Shown here one piece after another: positions 4,857 to 5,673 of a stretch of DNA of 5,673 bases (position 1 is its first letter; every line of letters starts with the position of its first letter). The notes beneath the pieces are model-generated. The model saw only the letters and a list, made by a program, of their open reading frames with translations, ran no database searches and had not been told where the DNA came from. Source of the stretch: CAYMKL01 sp964390805 (GTDB lineage Bacteria > Chloroflexota > Anaerolineae > VGOG01); contig CAYMKL010000218.1 in assembly GCA_964390805.1 (NCBI GenBank), positions 1-5,673 of the forward strand, written 5' to 3'. Made by a program: the position numbers and the translations under genes.

Positions 4857-4879
4857 CGTCCAGCATAACCCTAGAAAGG
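4857..4879 (+). repeat. TnsB-type site copy R3
   Basis: CGTCCAGCATAACCCTAGAA, then AGG; 31 bases after R2, same orientation. Its last bases run into the tnsA ribosome site (AGGAG at 4877-4881). Occupancy could interfere with transcription of tnsA. It is the most diverged copy of the three. Confidence 0.68.
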
Positions 4880-4890
4880 AGACTTTTCCC

Positions 4891-5667
4891 ATGGCTTTCA
4901 AACGCAAGCCACCATCAGGCAATGTTCGCCGGGTTATCAGCCTGGGGAACAACTTTCGCGGGGTGACCACCAACAAACGGGGTCGCCTCGTTCAGTTTGA
5001 GTCGGAACAGGAGCGCAAGTTAGTGCTGCTCCTGGAGCGCGATTCCACGGTGGCCGACTACATCAGCCAACCGGAGGTCCTCAGCTTCCGCGATGCCAGC
5101 GGTCGGCAACGGACCTACACGCCAGATTTCAAGGTGTGGCGGACCGATGGGCAGATCGAGCTGCACGAAGTGACCATCGAGACCCGGCGCGAGACCCGGG
5201 AGTCCTTGCAGCGGCGAGAGGCAGCCGCCCGGGCCATTTGCCAACAACGAGGCTGGCGCTACCTCGTTCATACCGACCAGACTCTGCCGTCCGGCTACGA
5301 GTACGCCAATCTCGACTTCCTGGCTGCCTTCCGGGCCCAGACCTACGCCAATGCCGAGATCACGGCCTGGTGGTTGAGACACCTGGTTAGTCCGGAGAGG
5401 CTCCATCCCCGGGCAGTGTTAACCCAGGCCGGGCCCGACCTGGCTGCAGGCCCTCTCCTCAACGGCCTCTACCACCTGCTCTGGCACGGCGTTATCCAGA
5501 TGGGTTGGCAACAGCCTTTCATCTGGCGAGGTGACTTCCACCCGGCGGCGTGCATCTGGCTCCCGACAACCCCTTCGACAGGCCCTCAGGCTGAGGCTTT
5601 GTCCCGAGGCTTGGCCCAAGGGGTTCAGGCCGAAGGCTCAGGGCAAGCACAGGAGGTGCACTCATGA
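4891..5667 (+). CDS. tnsA: TnsA-like transposase endonuclease subunit
   Basis: 258 residues. In Tn7, TnsA cuts the 5' ends of the transposon while TnsB cuts the 3' ends. The N-terminal restriction-endonuclease-like domain is visible: FESEQER at 36-42 (E41 or a neighbouring Glu as the first acid), SQP at 59-61 in the typical 'QP' strand position, RTYTPDFKVW at 74-83 (D79 as the metal-binding Asp) and ELHEVTIE at 90-97 (E93). The family usually has EVK or QVK here; this protein has EVT, so the catalytic Lys is replaced by T95 or supplied elsewhere. Residues 150-224 match the C-terminal part, including NGLYHLLWHGVIQMGWQQP (190-208) and ACIWLP. The last ~33 residues lie in repeat-like DNA. AGGAG at 4877-4881 supports ATG 4891. 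The TGA overlaps the next ATG, indicating coupling to tnsB. Confidence 0.85.
   Translation: MAFKRKPPSGNVRRVISLGNNFRGVTTNKRGRLVQFESEQERKLVLLLERDSTVADYISQPEVLSFRDASGRQRTYTPDFKVWRTDGQIELHEVTIETRRETRESLQRREAAARAICQQRGWRYLVHTDQTLPSGYEYANLDFLAAFRAQTYANAEITAWWLRHLVSPERLHPRAVLTQAGPDLAAGPLLNGLYHLLWHGVIQMGWQQPFIWRGDFHPAACIWLPTTPSTGPQAEALSRGLAQGVQAEGSGQAQEVHS
5568..5646. repeat. Palindromic dispersed-repeat-like segment in the 3' end of tnsA
   Basis: It contains CCCCTTCGACAGGCC near one end and GGCCGAAGGCTCAGGGC near the other, resembling the CCCTTCGACAGGCTCAGGGC motif scattered in many bacterial genomes. AACCCCTT (5568-5575) pairs with AAGGGGTT (5618-5625), CCTTCG (5572-5577) with CGAAGG (5631-5636), and CCTCAG-G-CTGAGG (5584-5596) is an internal hairpin. 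It encodes the low-complexity tail of TnsA (PSTGPQAEALSRG...). Confidence 0.6.
5651..5656 (+). promoter_or_regulatory. Ribosome site of the gene after tnsA
   Basis: A perfect AGGAGG seven bases before ATG 5664, inside the last codons of tnsA. This fixes the start of the next gene although only three codons of it are in the window. Confidence 0.8.
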
Positions 5668-5673
5668 AAACCC
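5664..5673 (+). CDS. Start of coupled downstream gene, probably tnsB (partial)
   Basis: Only MKT is visible. The ATG overlaps the tnsA stop as ATGA with an ideal AGGAGG upstream. In Tn7-like operons tnsB, the DDE-type transposase, follows tnsA, so that is the expected product; nothing in the three codons themselves shows it. Confidence 0.5.

Larger units (their letters stand above)
4665..4890. other. Divergent intergenic region and transposon-end junction
   Basis: No gene is supported here. The region separates the leftward operon from the rightward tnsA and contains the inverted repeat, four copies of a ~23-bp repeat, a candidate tnsA promoter and the tnsA ribosome site. A minus-strand open frame spanning part of it is judged spurious because it crosses both the transposon end and the tnsA start and has no ribosome site. 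No credible promoter for the leftward operon was found here. Confidence 0.8.
4723..5673 (+). mobile_element. Tn7-like transposon end and transposition genes (partial)
   Basis: Supported by three same-direction ~23-bp repeats, the first directly at a terminus beginning TGTCA, followed at once by a tnsA-like gene and the start of a coupled gene. In Tn7 the transposition operon also begins just inside one end and TnsB sites lie in front of tnsA. The element continues past the right window edge, so TnsB, TnsC and the target-selection genes are not seen and its subtype, including whether it is CRISPR-associated, cannot be judged. Confidence 0.72.

Noticed and set aside
4725..4976. 83-aa minus-strand ORF across the transposon end and tnsA start
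   Set aside because: It covers repeats R1-R3 and the tnsA leader, has no ribosome site, and its codons are explained by the repeats and by tnsA on the other strand.

Overview
The window looks like a junction inside bacterial accessory (mobile) DNA. It has two oppositely directed parts that meet at a 66-bp inverted repeat near 4687-4752. The host cannot be fixed from sequence alone. The moderately high GC, strong AGGAGG ribosome sites, a small methyltransferase start of the 'RLAS-K-K-GFFPTP' type, and a CCCTTCGACAGG/GGCTCAGGGC-like repeat are reminiscent of Chloroflexota, but this is a low-confidence guess.

Left part (1-4664, minus strand): a tightly packed co-directional run of thirteen genes, almost certainly one operon reading leftwards. 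It starts with a winged-helix DNA-binding protein (4281-4664). Eleven short accessory proteins follow, mostly of unknown function and mostly 77-194 aa: an acidic helical protein, two Cys/His-rich probable zinc proteins, and one protein with the phage-type 'AAPxLxxAL' motif. The run ends in the N-terminal 90 residues of a class I SAM-dependent methyltransferase (DUF6094-like) that leaves the window at base 1. At most boundaries the Shine-Dalgarno sequence of the next gene lies in the last codons of the previous one, and stop and start overlap as ATGA. Several unrelated proteins therefore end in the same residues (-EEAQP, -QEAQP, -EEAKP, -KEVQP). One boundary (I to H, near 3119) has lost this ATGA, so the upstream ORF runs on into the next gene.

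Junction (4665-4890): a 226-bp divergent intergenic region. It carries four copies of a ~23-bp repeat (consensus near CGTCCARCGTAACTCTGGAA). One points left and three point right, and the two central copies form a near-perfect palindrome around GCTAGC. The right-pointing copies look like TnsB-type binding sites of a Tn7-like transposon end starting TGTCA at 4723. A plausible promoter (TTGCAC-17-TATACT) sits among them.

Right part (4891-5673, plus strand): a TnsA-like transposase endonuclease gene, then the first codons of a translationally coupled next gene (expected tnsB) that leaves the window. TnsA has the Glu/Asp/Glu core of the nuclease fold but a Thr where the usual EVK lysine is expected. 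Its last ~33 residues are encoded by a palindromic dispersed-repeat-like sequence.

Most interesting reading: two transposon ends (or a transposon end plus an inverted copy of its TnsB site) abut head to head with a 6-bp spacer. They separate a Tn7-like transposition module from a modular, translation-coupled accessory operon.
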